From: Verrucomicrobiota bacterium
GTDB taxonomy: Bacteria > Verrucomicrobiota > Verrucomicrobiia > Limisphaerales > UBA1319
Length of the DNA: 64,000 nt
Direction: 5' to 3'
NCBI GenBank assembly: GCA_022711435.1
Contig: JAKLFB010000027.1
Coordinates: forward strand, 1 to 64,000
The notes under the pieces are model-generated. The model made no database searches and had not been told where the DNA came from. It saw only the letters and a program-made list of their open reading frames with translations. How positions within the stretch are numbered: the first letter of the stretch is position 1; each line of letters begins with the position of its first letter. Made by a program: the position numbers and the translations under genes. Of this stretch, positions 26,929 through 36,400 are shown in pieces.

Positions 26929-27355
26929 GTCAAAATCGATCCGACCCTAACAAACGGCCAGCCCCAGGTAAAGAGCCGGTACCGATCAGGGGTCAGTCAA
27001 TGGTATTGTAGTATTCTCGGACCTGCTGGATGGGCCGGCTTCCCAGGGATCGCCGGAAAAGAGCTGCAGAAGAAAATCGGGGGCCAGCCAATAGCATTGT
27101 GCCATACACAGCGACGAATATGGCACCACGTCAGGGCACGAGACGTGCTATGCAGGCCCGGTCCCCTGCCTGCGCGGCAGGCAGGCCTGACCGGGCATCG
27201 CATCACTTGTTTCGCTGCGTATTTTTCACCCCGCCGGGCAGATCGATCGCATTCCCGCGGACCAGCGAAAAAAGCGCATCCTCAGCGATACTGCCACCGC
27301 CCGAGCCAACAACGCCGAAAATCCAATGCCGCCTGCGGGCGTTAACAATGACCCC
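26929..27355. other. 427-nt gap with structured repeats
   Basis: Lies between the start of lysC and the end of the PEP-CTERM gene, both minus-strand. It has no convincing gene; a 69-codon minus-strand frame at 27206-26997 has no recognisable product. The region holds a run of strong hairpins at 27099-27196, annotated separately. Confidence 0.6.
27099..27196. repeat. Cluster of three consecutive hairpins (REP-like or structured RNA)
   Basis: Three inverted repeats follow one another without gaps. GTGCCATA/TATGGCAC (27099-27106 with 27119-27126), CACGTC/GACGTG (27127-27132 with 27142-27147), and a long hairpin GCCCGGTC (27156-27163) pairing with GACCGGGC (27189-27196) around an inner 9-bp stem CCTGCCTGC/GCAGGCAGG (27165-27185) with a GCG loop. 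The last stem totals 17 pairs. It looks like a REP/BIME repeat; a non-coding RNA is an alternative. No T tract follows on the plus strand, so it is not a simple terminator. Confidence 0.6.
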
Positions 27356-28018
27356 TTACAATCGTTTCCTCCACCGCATCAGACCGGCCCCCCCCAGCAG
27401 GACCACCCCCGTCATCGTCGCCACCCCAACAGGCTCAGGCACTGCCCCGCCCACGTAAAAATGATCCATCGCAGCCCACGCAGAGTCTCCGCTCTGCACC
27501 ACTCTTATTGTGATCGAACTGATCGGCACGTCAGACGACCGGAAACCACGAAACTTGGGGTCGCTAGTCGGATCGAATGTGAACGTTTGGGTTGTGCCGT
27601 CGTTTAGTTCCAAGGCAATCGACCTCGATAGGTATCCCCCATCGTAATTCGCTGGATAGAAAAACCCGCCTACCGCTGTCACTGAGGCACCTGTGAATTC
27701 GACCTTCAGACCATCATCACGTTCCGAAACAGACATCGCGGAGTTTAGTGAGTAAAGCGTGCCGATTCCGGGGTCGGGGGTGATCTCGTATCCCCAAGAA
27801 CCGTAACTCAGCAGCAGTTCGGTTCCCTGGAAACTTTTATCTCCTGTTTCATCAGTATACCCGTCGAAATCCTCCAGGTAATAACCTGGGAGCAGGTAAC
27901 TCTTGAACGTGTTTTCATTTTCAGTAAGGAACACGTTGGCATTGGCACTCAGGGCGGCACAGGCGGCGAGGCCGGCCAATGCCGCAAGCCGTTGAATCCT
28001 AACAGACACCGTTTTCAT
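27356..28018 (-). CDS. PEP-CTERM sorting-domain protein
   Basis: A 220-aa exported protein with signal peptide (LAALAGLAACAALSANA) and the C-terminal PEP-CTERM sorting signal: VPEPVGVATMTGVVLLGG helix followed by the basic tail MRWRKRL. Such proteins are cut and anchored by an exosortase and often join extracellular matrix. The middle is beta-rich, rich in Gly, Thr and Asp (LEDFDGYTDETGDKSF), and lacks recognisable enzyme motifs. It is divergent from lexA. No exosortase gene is in the window. Confidence 0.85.
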   Translation of the reverse strand: MKTVSVRIQRLAALAGLAACAALSANANVFLTENENTFKSYLLPGYYLEDFDGYTDETGDKSFQGTELLLSYGSWGYEITPDPGIGTLYSLNSAMSVSERDDGLKVEFTGASVTAVGGFFYPANYDGGYLSRSIALELNDGTTQTFTFDPTSDPKFRGFRSSDVPISSITIRVVQSGDSAWAAMDHFYVGGAVPEPVGVATMTGVVLLGGAGLMRWRKRL

Positions 28019-28215
28019 AAATTCTTCCTCCGATTGCCTCCCGCCGAGGTTAAGGCTCCCTTAATGCCTTCAGTCGCTTCTATTTGCGCGAAAAAGCTCG
28101 TTTTGTCAACTCAAACCCTCGGCCCTCCGTTAAAAAATCAATGCGCCAAGCATGAAACAGAATTCGCCTCGACGGGTTGGTTAACGCCTCGCAGCGCCAA
28201 ATCACTCTTCCCCTG

Positions 28216-28256
28216 TTGACATCCGCCGCCCAGGGTATACTGTTCATTTGAACAGT
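28216..28256 (+). promoter_or_regulatory. LexA operator and overlapping promoter of lexA
   Basis: TGTTCATTTGAACA at 28241-28254 is a perfect instance of the TGTTC-N4-GAACA motif reported for Verrucomicrobia LexA; the palindrome extends to 28239-28256 (ACTGTTC...GAACAGT). It ends 4 nt before the lexA ATG at 28259. Upstream are TTGACA (28216-28221) and TATACT (28236-28241), although the 14-bp spacing is short. The operator overlaps the -10 and start region, so LexA should repress itself and the downstream polymerase gene. Confidence 0.9.
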
Positions 28257-28258
28257 TT

Positions 28259-28885
28259 ATGAATGCCCTGACATCCCGACAACAACAGATCCTCGAATTC
28301 ATCCGCCAGCACCTGGAACTCGAGTCCATGGCCCCTTCCCTCCGCGAAATCGCTGCCCATTTCGGCTTCCGCAGCATGACTGCTGCCGCTGATCACGTCC
28401 GCGCCCTCCAACGCAAAGGCGTCCTCGAAACCCATCCCCACCGGGCCCGGTCTCTCCGCATTGCCCGCCCCTGGTCGCCCCGCCGACGCCAAATCGTCGA
28501 TATCCCCCTCTACGGCGCCATCCCCGCCGGCTTCCCCGACAGCCGCCGCCAGGAAGCCCAAGGCTGCATCTCCATCGATCTCGAAAACCTCAGCCTCCAC
28601 CCCGGCCCCCGCACCTTCGCCCTCGAAGTCAAAGGCGATTCCATGATCGGACGCCACATCCTCGATGGCGATATCGTCGTCCTCGAGCACGGCCTCACAC
28701 CGCGCAACGGCGACATTGTCGCCGCCCTGATCGATAACGAAAGCACCCTCAAAACCCTCGTTCTCGAACGCGGAAAATCCTGGCTCCGCGCTGAAAACCC
28801 CCGCTACCCCCAGCTCATCCCCGCCGCCGAGCTCGTCATCCAGGGGGTCATGATCGCCCTCCTCCGCCGGCGCAGGAATTCCTGA
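28259..28885 (+). CDS. lexA: LexA repressor
   Basis: A 208-aa SOS repressor. The N-terminal winged helix-turn-helix reads LTSRQQQILEFIRQHLELE with PSLREIAAHFGF as recognition region. The self-cleavage site is Ala90-Gly91 in YGAIPAGFPD, and the catalytic pair is Ser128 (VKGDSMIGRHI) and Lys165 (NESTLKTL). On DNA damage RecA filaments trigger cleavage and the regulon opens. The start ATG is only 4 nt beyond its own operator, so the message is probably nearly leaderless. It lies 38 nt upstream of the fused polymerase gene, forming a self-regulated lexA-polymerase operon. Confidence 0.97.
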   Translation: MNALTSRQQQILEFIRQHLELESMAPSLREIAAHFGFRSMTAAADHVRALQRKGVLETHPHRARSLRIARPWSPRRRQIVDIPLYGAIPAGFPDSRRQEAQGCISIDLENLSLHPGPRTFALEVKGDSMIGRHILDGDIVVLEHGLTPRNGDIVAALIDNESTLKTLVLERGKSWLRAENPRYPQLIPAAELVIQGVMIALLRRRRNS

Positions 28886-28923
28886 CCGGACCTCGCATCA
28901 ATCGGCAGCCGACATATCCGCCC

Positions 28924-31900
28924 ATGCTCCGCGCCATTGTCCATCTCGATGCCGATGCCTTCTTCGCCTCGGTCGAGCAGGCCGCCGACCCTCGCCTCCG
29001 CGGCCGGCCCGTTGCTGTCGGCGGCGAAAAGCGCGGCGTCATCGCCTCCGCCTCCTACGAGGCTCGCCGGTCCGGCATCTACACCCCCATGCCTACCGCA
29101 CGCGCCCGCAAGCTCTGTCCCCAGCTCATCGTCCTCCCCGGCGACTTCGAAAAATACGAGCGGTTCTCGCGCTGGATGTTTTCCTACGCCTACGATTTCA
29201 CTCCCGATGTCGAAATCACCTCGATTGACGAAGGCTATTTCGACCTGACAGCCGCCCGCCGCTCCCCCCTCGATATCGCCCAAACCATCCGCCAGGCCAT
29301 CCGCCAAGCGCTCAAAATCTCCGTCAGCGAAGGCATCGCCACCAGCAAGCTCGTCAGCCAGATCGCCGCCAAACTCCATAAACCCGCCGCGTTCGCCCAG
29401 GTCCCGCCCGGCCAGGAACAACCCTTCCTCGAGCCCCTCGCCAACCATTGGCTGCCCGGCATCGGCCCCCAAACCGCCGCCCGCTTCAACGCCGCCGGCC
29501 TCGCCCGCATCGGCCAAATCGCCGCCACACCCGTGGATCTCCTCGAGCTGCTCGTCGGCCGCCTCGCACCCTCGATCCGCAATTTCGCCCTCGGCATCGA
29601 CCCCCGCCCCATCGTCCCCGTCAGCTCCCCCGCCCAATCCTACAGCCAACAGGAAACCTTCCCGGCCGATACCACCGACGAATCTTTCCTCGAAGCCACG
29701 CTCCGCCGCATGGCCGACCATCTCATGGCCAAAATCCGCGCCGACCGCAAATGCATCCGCACCCTGACAGTGCGCGCCCGCTACAACGACATGGCCGAAG
29801 ACCAGGCCAGCGAAAGCCTCGACGAACCCACCTGCCTCGAATCCGACCTCTACCCGCGGCTCGATCGCCTCCTCCGCCAAGCCTGGAAGCGGCGCGTCAG
29901 CCTTCGCCTCGTCGCCCTCAAGTTGTCGAATGTCTACAACACCCTCGCCAGCCCCGCCCTGCCGCTCGATCGCCCCGCACTCCAACACGCCGCCCGGCTC
30001 CGCCTCGCCGCCGCCGTCGATCACCTCCGCCATGCCCGCGGACACCAAGTCATCCTCCACGAACACGACTTCACCCTCTCCCCCGCGCACCGCGGGGGAG
30101 AGGGAAGTTCCATTGCCAGCCGCCGTACAGAATCCCTCGCCCCCGCACACCGCGGGGGAGAGGGCAGGGAGAGGGGGCATTCCTTGGCTCGGGAAATTCT
30201 CTCCCCATCGAACCGAAGCAGCCATGAATTGACTTCCCATGAACCTCCTCCCAGCCCCCAACCACCCTCCTCCCTCTCGATCCATGTCCCCCACCCACAC
30301 ACCCCATCCATCCCCCTGGCTGTCCATAGCTATTACTCGTTCCTCAATTCCACGCTCTCCCCCGAAACCATCGTCGCTCTGGCTGCACGCTACAACCTGC
30401 CCGCCGTCGCACTCACCGATACCCATAACCTCCATGGCGCAGTCGAGTTCTTCCAGGCCGCACGCCAAGCCGGCATCCGACCCATCCTCGGCGCCGAACT
30501 CGAACACCCAGACCATTCCCTATACCTCTACGTCGAAAATGCCGCCGGCTATCGCAACCTCTGCCATATCCTCAGCCGCATCGATGCGCTGGATCCTTCC
30601 GCCTCTCCGCTACCCATGAACCGCCCTCCTCTCCCGGCCTTCGGCCACCCTCTCCCCCGCAGTCCGCGGGGGAGAGGGCAGGGAGAGGGAACGTTCCGGC
30701 ACGCTCCACTTCGCCATTGGCTCGCCTCCTTCGACACCGCCGGGCTCGTCGCCATCAGCTCCGACTCTCGCCTGGCCGGCCTCTTCCCCAACCGATTCTA
30801 TCTCGACGTCGATCGATCTCAACAACCCCCGCCACCGACCGGCCCTCGTCATTGCCCCGCTGTCGCTCTCCTCCCCATCCATTACGCCGAACCCGCCGAC
30901 CGCTTCAAATTCGACGTCCTCCAATCCATCCGCACCTGCACGCTCCTCCGCCAAGCTCACCCCGACAAATCCCCCGAAGGCTCATTCCACTTCCCGCCTC
31001 CGACTCAAATGCCCGACCGATTCGCCAGCGATCGCACCCTGCTCGATCGCACCCGCGAGATCGCCGACCGTTGCTCGTTCGAATTCCCGTTCGGCCCCCC
31101 CCAGTTCCCTCCCTTCGCTCCCCCTGATGGATCATCCGCGCCCGCCTTCCTCCGCGCGCGCGTCCTCGAAGGCCTTCGCCGCCGCTACCCCGATCGCCAT
31201 CCCCAAATCCAACCCCAGATCGAACACGAGCTCGCCATCATCAGCCAGGTCGGCTACGCGGAGTATTTCCTCGTCGTTTGGGACATCCTCCAGGAATGCC
31301 GGCGGCGCGGCATCGACTGGATCACCCGCGGCAGCGCCGCCGACTCGATCGTCTGTTATTGCCTCGAGATCAGCAATGTCTGCCCCATCCGATTCGGCCT
31401 CTACTTCCAGCGATTCCTCAACCCGGACCGAATGCGCCTCCATAAGCTCCCCGACATCGACATCGATTTCCCCCACGACCGGAAGGACGACGTCATCGAC
31501 CTGATCTTCGAAAAATACGGCGCTGCCCACGCTGCCATCGTCGGCGGGTTCTCAACCTTCCAGGGACGCAGCGCCGTCGCGGAAATCGCCAAGGTCCTCG
31601 GCGCTTCCGAATTCCAAATCCGGCGGTTTACCGAGCATTTCCCCTGGGCCGGCGCTCGCGACATCGCGCCCCTCGTCCAGCAAAGCCTCGAGTGCCGGGA
31701 TCTCCCCATGGATGAAGACCCTTACCGCACCGCCCTCGAATTGGCCGCTTTCCTCGACGGGTTCCCCCGCTATCCCAAAATGCACCCCTGCGGCGTTGTC
31801 CTCTCCCGTCAACCCATGGCCGAGCTCACCCCCACCTTCCGATCCCTGAAAGGCTATCCCACCACCCACTTTGACATGGATGCCGTCGAAGCCATCGGCC

Positions 31901-33438
31901 TCGTCAAAATCGATATCCTCGCCCAAGGCGGCCTCGCCGTCATGCGCGACGCCCGCGAATCCCTCGAACGCCAAGGCGTCTCCATCCGCCTCGATCAGCT
32001 CGAGCCATGGGCCGATCCCGCCGTTTGGGACATGATCGCCAACGGCGGCTCGCGCGCCGTCCACCACATCGAAAGCCCCGCCATGGTCGGCCTCTGCCGC
32101 CAGTCCAACGTCCACGATATCGACGGCCTCATCGCCATCGTCAGCGTCATCCGCCCCGGCGCCGCCAATGAACAAAACAAGGTTCGATTCACCCGCCGCT
32201 ACCAGGGGCTCGAGCCCGTCACTTACCCCCACCCATCGCTCGAATCCTGCCTCCAGGACGCCTTCGGCCTCGTCATCTACGAAGAACACATCCTCCAAAT
32301 CTGCGAACGCTTCGCCGGGCTCCCCCCGGGACGCGCCGATGTTCTCCGCCGCGCCCTCAACCGCCGCAAATTAAAGGTCATCGACGAGATCCAGCTCGAG
32401 TTCCGCGCCGCCGCCCGCGCCCGCGGACACCCCGACCCGACCATCGACCGCGTCTGGGAGCTCGTCAGCGGATTCGCCGGATACGCCTTCTGCAAAGCCC
32501 ACAGCACCGCCTACGGAGTCGAAGCCTACCAATCCGCCTGGCTCAAACATTATCACCCCGCCGAGTTCATGGCCGCCGTTCTCTCCAACGGAAAAGGATT
32601 CTACCACCCGCTGGTCTACATCCTCGAATGCCACCGCCTCGGCATCCGCCTCCTCCCTCCCTGGATCAACCAGCCCGGCCCCGCCTTCACCCCCGTAACC
32701 GATCCACCCCACTCGATCCGCGTCCCCGTCACCCGCGTCAAAGGCCTGAGCCAGAAAACCATCCAAATCCTCCTTCGCAAACATGCCCGCAAACCCTTCG
32801 CTTCACTCGAAGATTTTTACCGGCGCGTGTCCCCATCGCCGGAAGAAATGGAAGCCCTCCTCCGCGTCGGCGCTTTCGACGGGTTCGGACCCTCCCGCAC
32901 AGCTCAATACTGGGAATACCGCCACCTCCATCGCTCCTGCGGCTACCGCGGCGAATCCGGCCAGGGCTGGCTGTTCCCCCCTGAACCCGCCCGAACCCCT
33001 GAAATCCCCCTCGAAGAACCGACCCCACACCAGCGCCTCGAGTGGGAAACCGACCTGCTCGATTTCCCCGTCAGCGGCCACCCCATCGAGCTCTACGACC
33101 ACGTCGCCTGGGAAACCTATTGCCCCGTGTCACGGCTGGATGAGTTCATCGGACAACGCGTCGTCGCCTGCGGCCTTGTCATCGAACAACGACTCCACCA
33201 CCAAATCACCGGCGAACCCATGAAGTTCCTCACCCTCGCCGATTGGACCGGCATCGTCGAAACCGAGCTGTTCGCCTCGACCTACCGCAGCTATGGGCTC
33301 GCCACTGTCCGTTACCCCGTCCTCGAAATCACCGCCACGGTCGAGCCTTACGAAAATCGACGCGGCTTCTCCCTCCGCATCCACCGCGCCGGCCAGCCCA
33401 GAACCCGCTCCCCCCGCCACAGCCCCGCGATGCGCTGA
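28924..33438 (+). CDS. Fused Y-family (DinB) and C-family (DnaE2-type) DNA polymerase
   Basis: A single 1504-codon frame. Residues 1-382 are a complete Pol IV: HLDADAFFASVEQ (Asp9, Asp11), SYEARRSGIYTPMPTARA, SIDEGYFD (Asp102, Glu103), helix-hairpin-helix LPGIGPQTAARF and a little-finger domain. Residues ~383-465 are a low-complexity linker made largely of translated palindromes. From ~465 comes a DnaE: PHP domain (HSYYSFL, ALTDTHNLHGAVEF), polymerase core with LPDIDIDFPHDRKDDVI (residues ~842-858) and KIDILAQGGL (~995), HhH, and a C-terminal OB fold (VVACGLVIEQ). In most bacteria these are separate LexA-controlled genes. No stop or ATG is present in frame at the joint; a TTG near 30229 could start a separate DnaE. 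Following lexA, it is probably the translesion polymerase of the SOS response. Confidence 0.9.
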   Translation: MLRAIVHLDADAFFASVEQAADPRLRGRPVAVGGEKRGVIASASYEARRSGIYTPMPTARARKLCPQLIVLPGDFEKYERFSRWMFSYAYDFTPDVEITSIDEGYFDLTAARRSPLDIAQTIRQAIRQALKISVSEGIATSKLVSQIAAKLHKPAAFAQVPPGQEQPFLEPLANHWLPGIGPQTAARFNAAGLARIGQIAATPVDLLELLVGRLAPSIRNFALGIDPRPIVPVSSPAQSYSQQETFPADTTDESFLEATLRRMADHLMAKIRADRKCIRTLTVRARYNDMAEDQASESLDEPTCLESDLYPRLDRLLRQAWKRRVSLRLVALKLSNVYNTLASPALPLDRPALQHAARLRLAAAVDHLRHARGHQVILHEHDFTLSPAHRGGEGSSIASRRTESLAPAHRGGEGRERGHSLAREILSPSNRSSHELTSHEPPPSPQPPSSLSIHVPHPHTPSIPLAVHSYYSFLNSTLSPETIVALAARYNLPAVALTDTHNLHGAVEFFQAARQAGIRPILGAELEHPDHSLYLYVENAAGYRNLCHILSRIDALDPSASPLPMNRPPLPAFGHPLPRSPRGRGQGEGTFRHAPLRHWLASFDTAGLVAISSDSRLAGLFPNRFYLDVDRSQQPPPPTGPRHCPAVALLPIHYAEPADRFKFDVLQSIRTCTLLRQAHPDKSPEGSFHFPPPTQMPDRFASDRTLLDRTREIADRCSFEFPFGPPQFPPFAPPDGSSAPAFLRARVLEGLRRRYPDRHPQIQPQIEHELAIISQVGYAEYFLVVWDILQECRRRGIDWITRGSAADSIVCYCLEISNVCPIRFGLYFQRFLNPDRMRLHKLPDIDIDFPHDRKDDVIDLIFEKYGAAHAAIVGGFSTFQGRSAVAEIAKVLGASEFQIRRFTEHFPWAGARDIAPLVQQSLECRDLPMDEDPYRTALELAAFLDGFPRYPKMHPCGVVLSRQPMAELTPTFRSLKGYPTTHFDMDAVEAIGLVKIDILAQGGLAVMRDARESLERQGVSIRLDQLEPWADPAVWDMIANGGSRAVHHIESPAMVGLCRQSNVHDIDGLIAIVSVIRPGAANEQNKVRFTRRYQGLEPVTYPHPSLESCLQDAFGLVIYEEHILQICERFAGLPPGRADVLRRALNRRKLKVIDEIQLEFRAAARARGHPDPTIDRVWELVSGFAGYAFCKAHSTAYGVEAYQSAWLKHYHPAEFMAAVLSNGKGFYHPLVYILECHRLGIRLLPPWINQPGPAFTPVTDPPHSIRVPVTRVKGLSQKTIQILLRKHARKPFASLEDFYRRVSPSPEEMEALLRVGAFDGFGPSRTAQYWEYRHLHRSCGYRGESGQGWLFPPEPARTPEIPLEEPTPHQRLEWETDLLDFPVSGHPIELYDHVAWETYCPVSRLDEFIGQRVVACGLVIEQRLHHQITGEPMKFLTLADWTGIVETELFASTYRSYGLATVRYPVLEITATVEPYENRRGFSLRIHRAGQPRTRSPRHSPAMR
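30074..30104. repeat. REP-like palindrome copy 1 inside the polymerase fusion
   Basis: CCCTCTCCCCCGCG (30074-30087) pairs perfectly over 14 bp with 30091-30104 around a CAC loop. It lies at the end of the DinB domain and is translated in frame as part of the linker (LSPAHRGGEG). Confidence 0.8.
30134..30164. repeat. REP-like palindrome copy 2 inside the polymerase fusion
   Basis: Same element as copy 1 with one mismatch in the stem: 30134-30146 pairs with 30152-30164, followed by the tail CAGGGAGAGGG. It is translated as LAPAHRGGEGRERG in the linker, in the same frame and orientation as copy 1. Confidence 0.75.
30648..30678. repeat. REP-like palindrome copy 3 inside the DnaE PHP domain
   Basis: CCCTCTCCCCCGC (30648-30660) pairs perfectly over 13 bp with 30666-30678 around AGTCC and is followed by the same CAGGGAGAGGG tail as copy 2. 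It is read in a different frame from copies 1 and 2 (LPRSPRGRGQGEG), yet the open frame is kept. It sits in a loop of the PHP domain at about residues 575-588. Confidence 0.8.
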
Positions 33439-33470
33439 CTCCGCTTCCGCTCATCGCTGAACACCGGGAT

Positions 33471-36400
33471 CTAATCCGAGCCCGTTTCGATCAGTGCCGG
33501 CTGGCAAACCCGATAGAATCGCCGGGCGGTCCCCACAGCCCCTGGATCGGCGATCTGAACCGTGCCGAGGTGATTGGTGGCCTGGCCCAACGATTGCCAC
33601 TGAACCAGATCGCTCGAGCCCAGCACCTCCAACATGCTCCCAGACGGACCTTCAATGCGCAGCAGGACCAGGCCCTCCGGGCTCGTCTCCACTTGGGTGA
33701 TTACCGGCGCCACCGCCCCACCCGTGACGCTCTCGAATGGCTCGGCCTCGCTGACCAACTGCGCCTGCGAGCCGTCTGCCATGCTGGCCGGGAGCGCCGC
33801 CGCCAATAGGCCGCCGCCCGAAGACACCGAATAGATGAAATCCACCGGGACATACATTTGCCCCAAACCACCGTTAGGCCTCCAGTTCGTGGTGTATACC
33901 CCGCTCAGAAGCGCGGCTGCCGCGGTCGTCGTCGCTGTCGTGTTGACGTCGTACCACCAATCTCCATTGTAGAACTCCTGGCTCATCAGGTAATACTCTT
34001 TGCCCGCCTCGAGAGTGACAGGGCTTGCCAGGGCCATATACTTAAACTGCCCATCCACACCTCCTGCGGGCGTCCATGTCACCGATGCGACCGTCACCTT
34101 CGTTGATCCATCGACCAGGATCAGCGGATGATTCTGCGCGTTCCCCGCCACAAAAATGCGACCCAACCGGCTGACTTTGATCGGAGCCGCCCCCACCTGG
34201 AACCGCGCGCCAACCCAGTTACCATAGTTGTTCCGTTTGGTCCCCAGGCTCTTGGTCAGCACCCAGGGCAGCTCTTGATCGTCATCCTTGATCGTCACCG
34301 TCACCGACGACCGGCTGATCAGCGTGTAGCCCGCGCCGCTGGCCAGCCTCAACACCACGGTCTCGTCTGCCTCGTTCAAATTGTCGTCCAGAACGCTCAC
34401 CGTCTTCGTCGCCGTGCTGGACCCCGCGTCAAAGATCACCGTGGTCCCGAGTGCCGTGTAATCCGTGCCGCTCGTCGCCGTGCCTCCCACCGTAAAGTTG
34501 ACTGTCAGCGGCGACTCGGTCGAACCAGTCCGAGCAAAGGTGAATGTCCCCGTCCCGCTCCCTGTTGACGGCTCTCCTGCCACCGCGTCTGTCGCCGCCA
34601 CAGTCACCGTCGGATTCATGGCGACAAAGTTCGCCCTGACCGTTGCCGGGGCGCTTATGGTCACGGTCGTGCTCGCTGCATAGGGACTCATGATCGCCGC
34701 CGTTCCGCTGGTCACCGTCCAGTTCACAAACGCGTAGCCCACATTGTCGGTTGTCGCGCTGATCGCCGTCGCGACTCCCTTCGTCACTTCCAGCGTCCCG
34801 CTCGGTGTCGTTGTGCCTCCCGTCCCTGCCTCAACGGTCAGCTCCGTTGTCGTGCTGGCTTCCACCAGGCCGGTGATCTGGAAACTGAACGGATTCTCGT
34901 CGCTGTCGTCGTTGCTGAAGCTCACATCGCCCGCATACGTCCCCGCTGCCACCGCATCCAGCCGGATCGTGAACGTGTCCTGCCCGCTGGCTGCGATGCT
35001 CCCCGCCAGCCCTTCCGTCACCGTATACCCGCTCGGCACCGTCAGCCCCGATGTCGTCAGCGCCGCCGTCCCCACGTTCTTTACCGTGAACACTCGGTCC
35101 AACGCCGTCCCCACGGTCGTCGTTCCAAAGTCGGTGTCATCGGCCGCCGACGGCGTCGCGTCACCATCCACAATCTCCACGCTGTTCCCCGTGACCTCGA
35201 TCTCCGGCTCGAGAACCACAACAGCTGTCACCTCTCCCGTGATCCGGAAGTTGAACGGATTCTCGTCGCTGTCGTCGTTGCTGAAGCTCACATCGCCCGC
35301 ATACGTCCCCGCTGCCGCCGCATCCAGCCGCACGGTGAACGTGTCCTGCCCGCCGGCCGCAATGCTCGCCGCCAATCCCTCTACCACCGTATACCCGCTC
35401 GGCACCGCCAGCCCCGATGTCGTCAGCGTTGCCGTCCCCGTGTTCTTCACCGTGAACACTCGGTCCAACGCCGTCCCCACGGTCGTCGTTCCAAAGTCGG
35501 TGTCATCCGCCGCCGACGGCGTCGCATCCCCATCCACAATCTCCACGCTGTTCCCCGTGACCTCGATCTCCGGCTCGAGAACCACAACCGCTGTCACCTC
35601 TCCCGTGATCCGGAAGTTGAACGGATTCTCGTTGCTGTCGTTGTTGCTAAAGCTCACATCGCCCGCATATGTCCCCGCCGCCGCCGCATCCAGCTGCACA
35701 GTGAACGTGTCCTGCCCACTGGCCGCGATGGTCGCCGCCAGCCCTTCCGTCACCGTATACCCGCTCGGCACACTCAAAACCGATGTCGTCAGCGCCGCCG
35801 TCCCCGCGTTCTTCACGGTGAACACTCGGCTCACCGCCGTCCCTACCGTCGTCGATCCAAAGTCCGTGTCATCCGCCGCCGACGGCGTCGCGTCACCATC
35901 CGCAATCACCACAGCATTCCCCGTGACCTCGATCTCCGGGGCGGTGATCACGCCCTTAATCTGAAAGTTGAACGGATTCTCGTCGCTGTCGTTGTTGGCG
36001 AAGCTTACCTCGCCCGTATAAGTTCCCCCTGCTGCCGCGTTAAACCGGACCGTGAAACTGTCCTGCCCGTTGACCGCGATGGTCGCCGCCAATGCTTCCG
36101 TCACCGTAAACCCACTCGGCACCGTCAGTCCCGATGTCGTCAGGGTAGCGGATCCTATATTCTTCACCGTGAAGATGCGGCTCGCCGTCGCCCCAAGCGA
36201 CATTGTCCCGAAATCCGTGTAGTCCGCTGTCGATGGCGTCGTATCACCATCCGCAATCACTATGTTGTTGCCCCTAACCTCGATCTCCGGCTCGAGAACG
36301 ACCACCGCTGTGACCTCTCCCGTGATCCGGAAGTTGAACGGATTCTCGTCACTGTCGTCGTTGTTAAAGCTCACATCGCCCGCATATGTCCCCGCTGCCG

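Noticed and set aside
26997..27206. 69-codon minus-strand frame in the structured spacer
   Set aside because: Pro/Arg/Trp-rich, runs through the hairpins, no homology recognised; not likely a gene.
28804..30516. 570-codon antisense frame across the polymerase fusion
   Set aside because: Gly/Asp/Glu-rich reverse complement of C-rich codons with no recognisable domain.
30239..30619. Separate DnaE start at the ATG at 30239
   Set aside because: This ATG is in another frame; the DnaE reading frame has no ATG or GTG between the DinB domain and the PHP domain, only possible TTG codons.
34744..35964. Plus-strand frames through the repeat array (Val/Ser/Pro-rich repeats)
   Set aside because: They mirror the eleven repeats of the minus-strand surface protein and have no start signal or family match.
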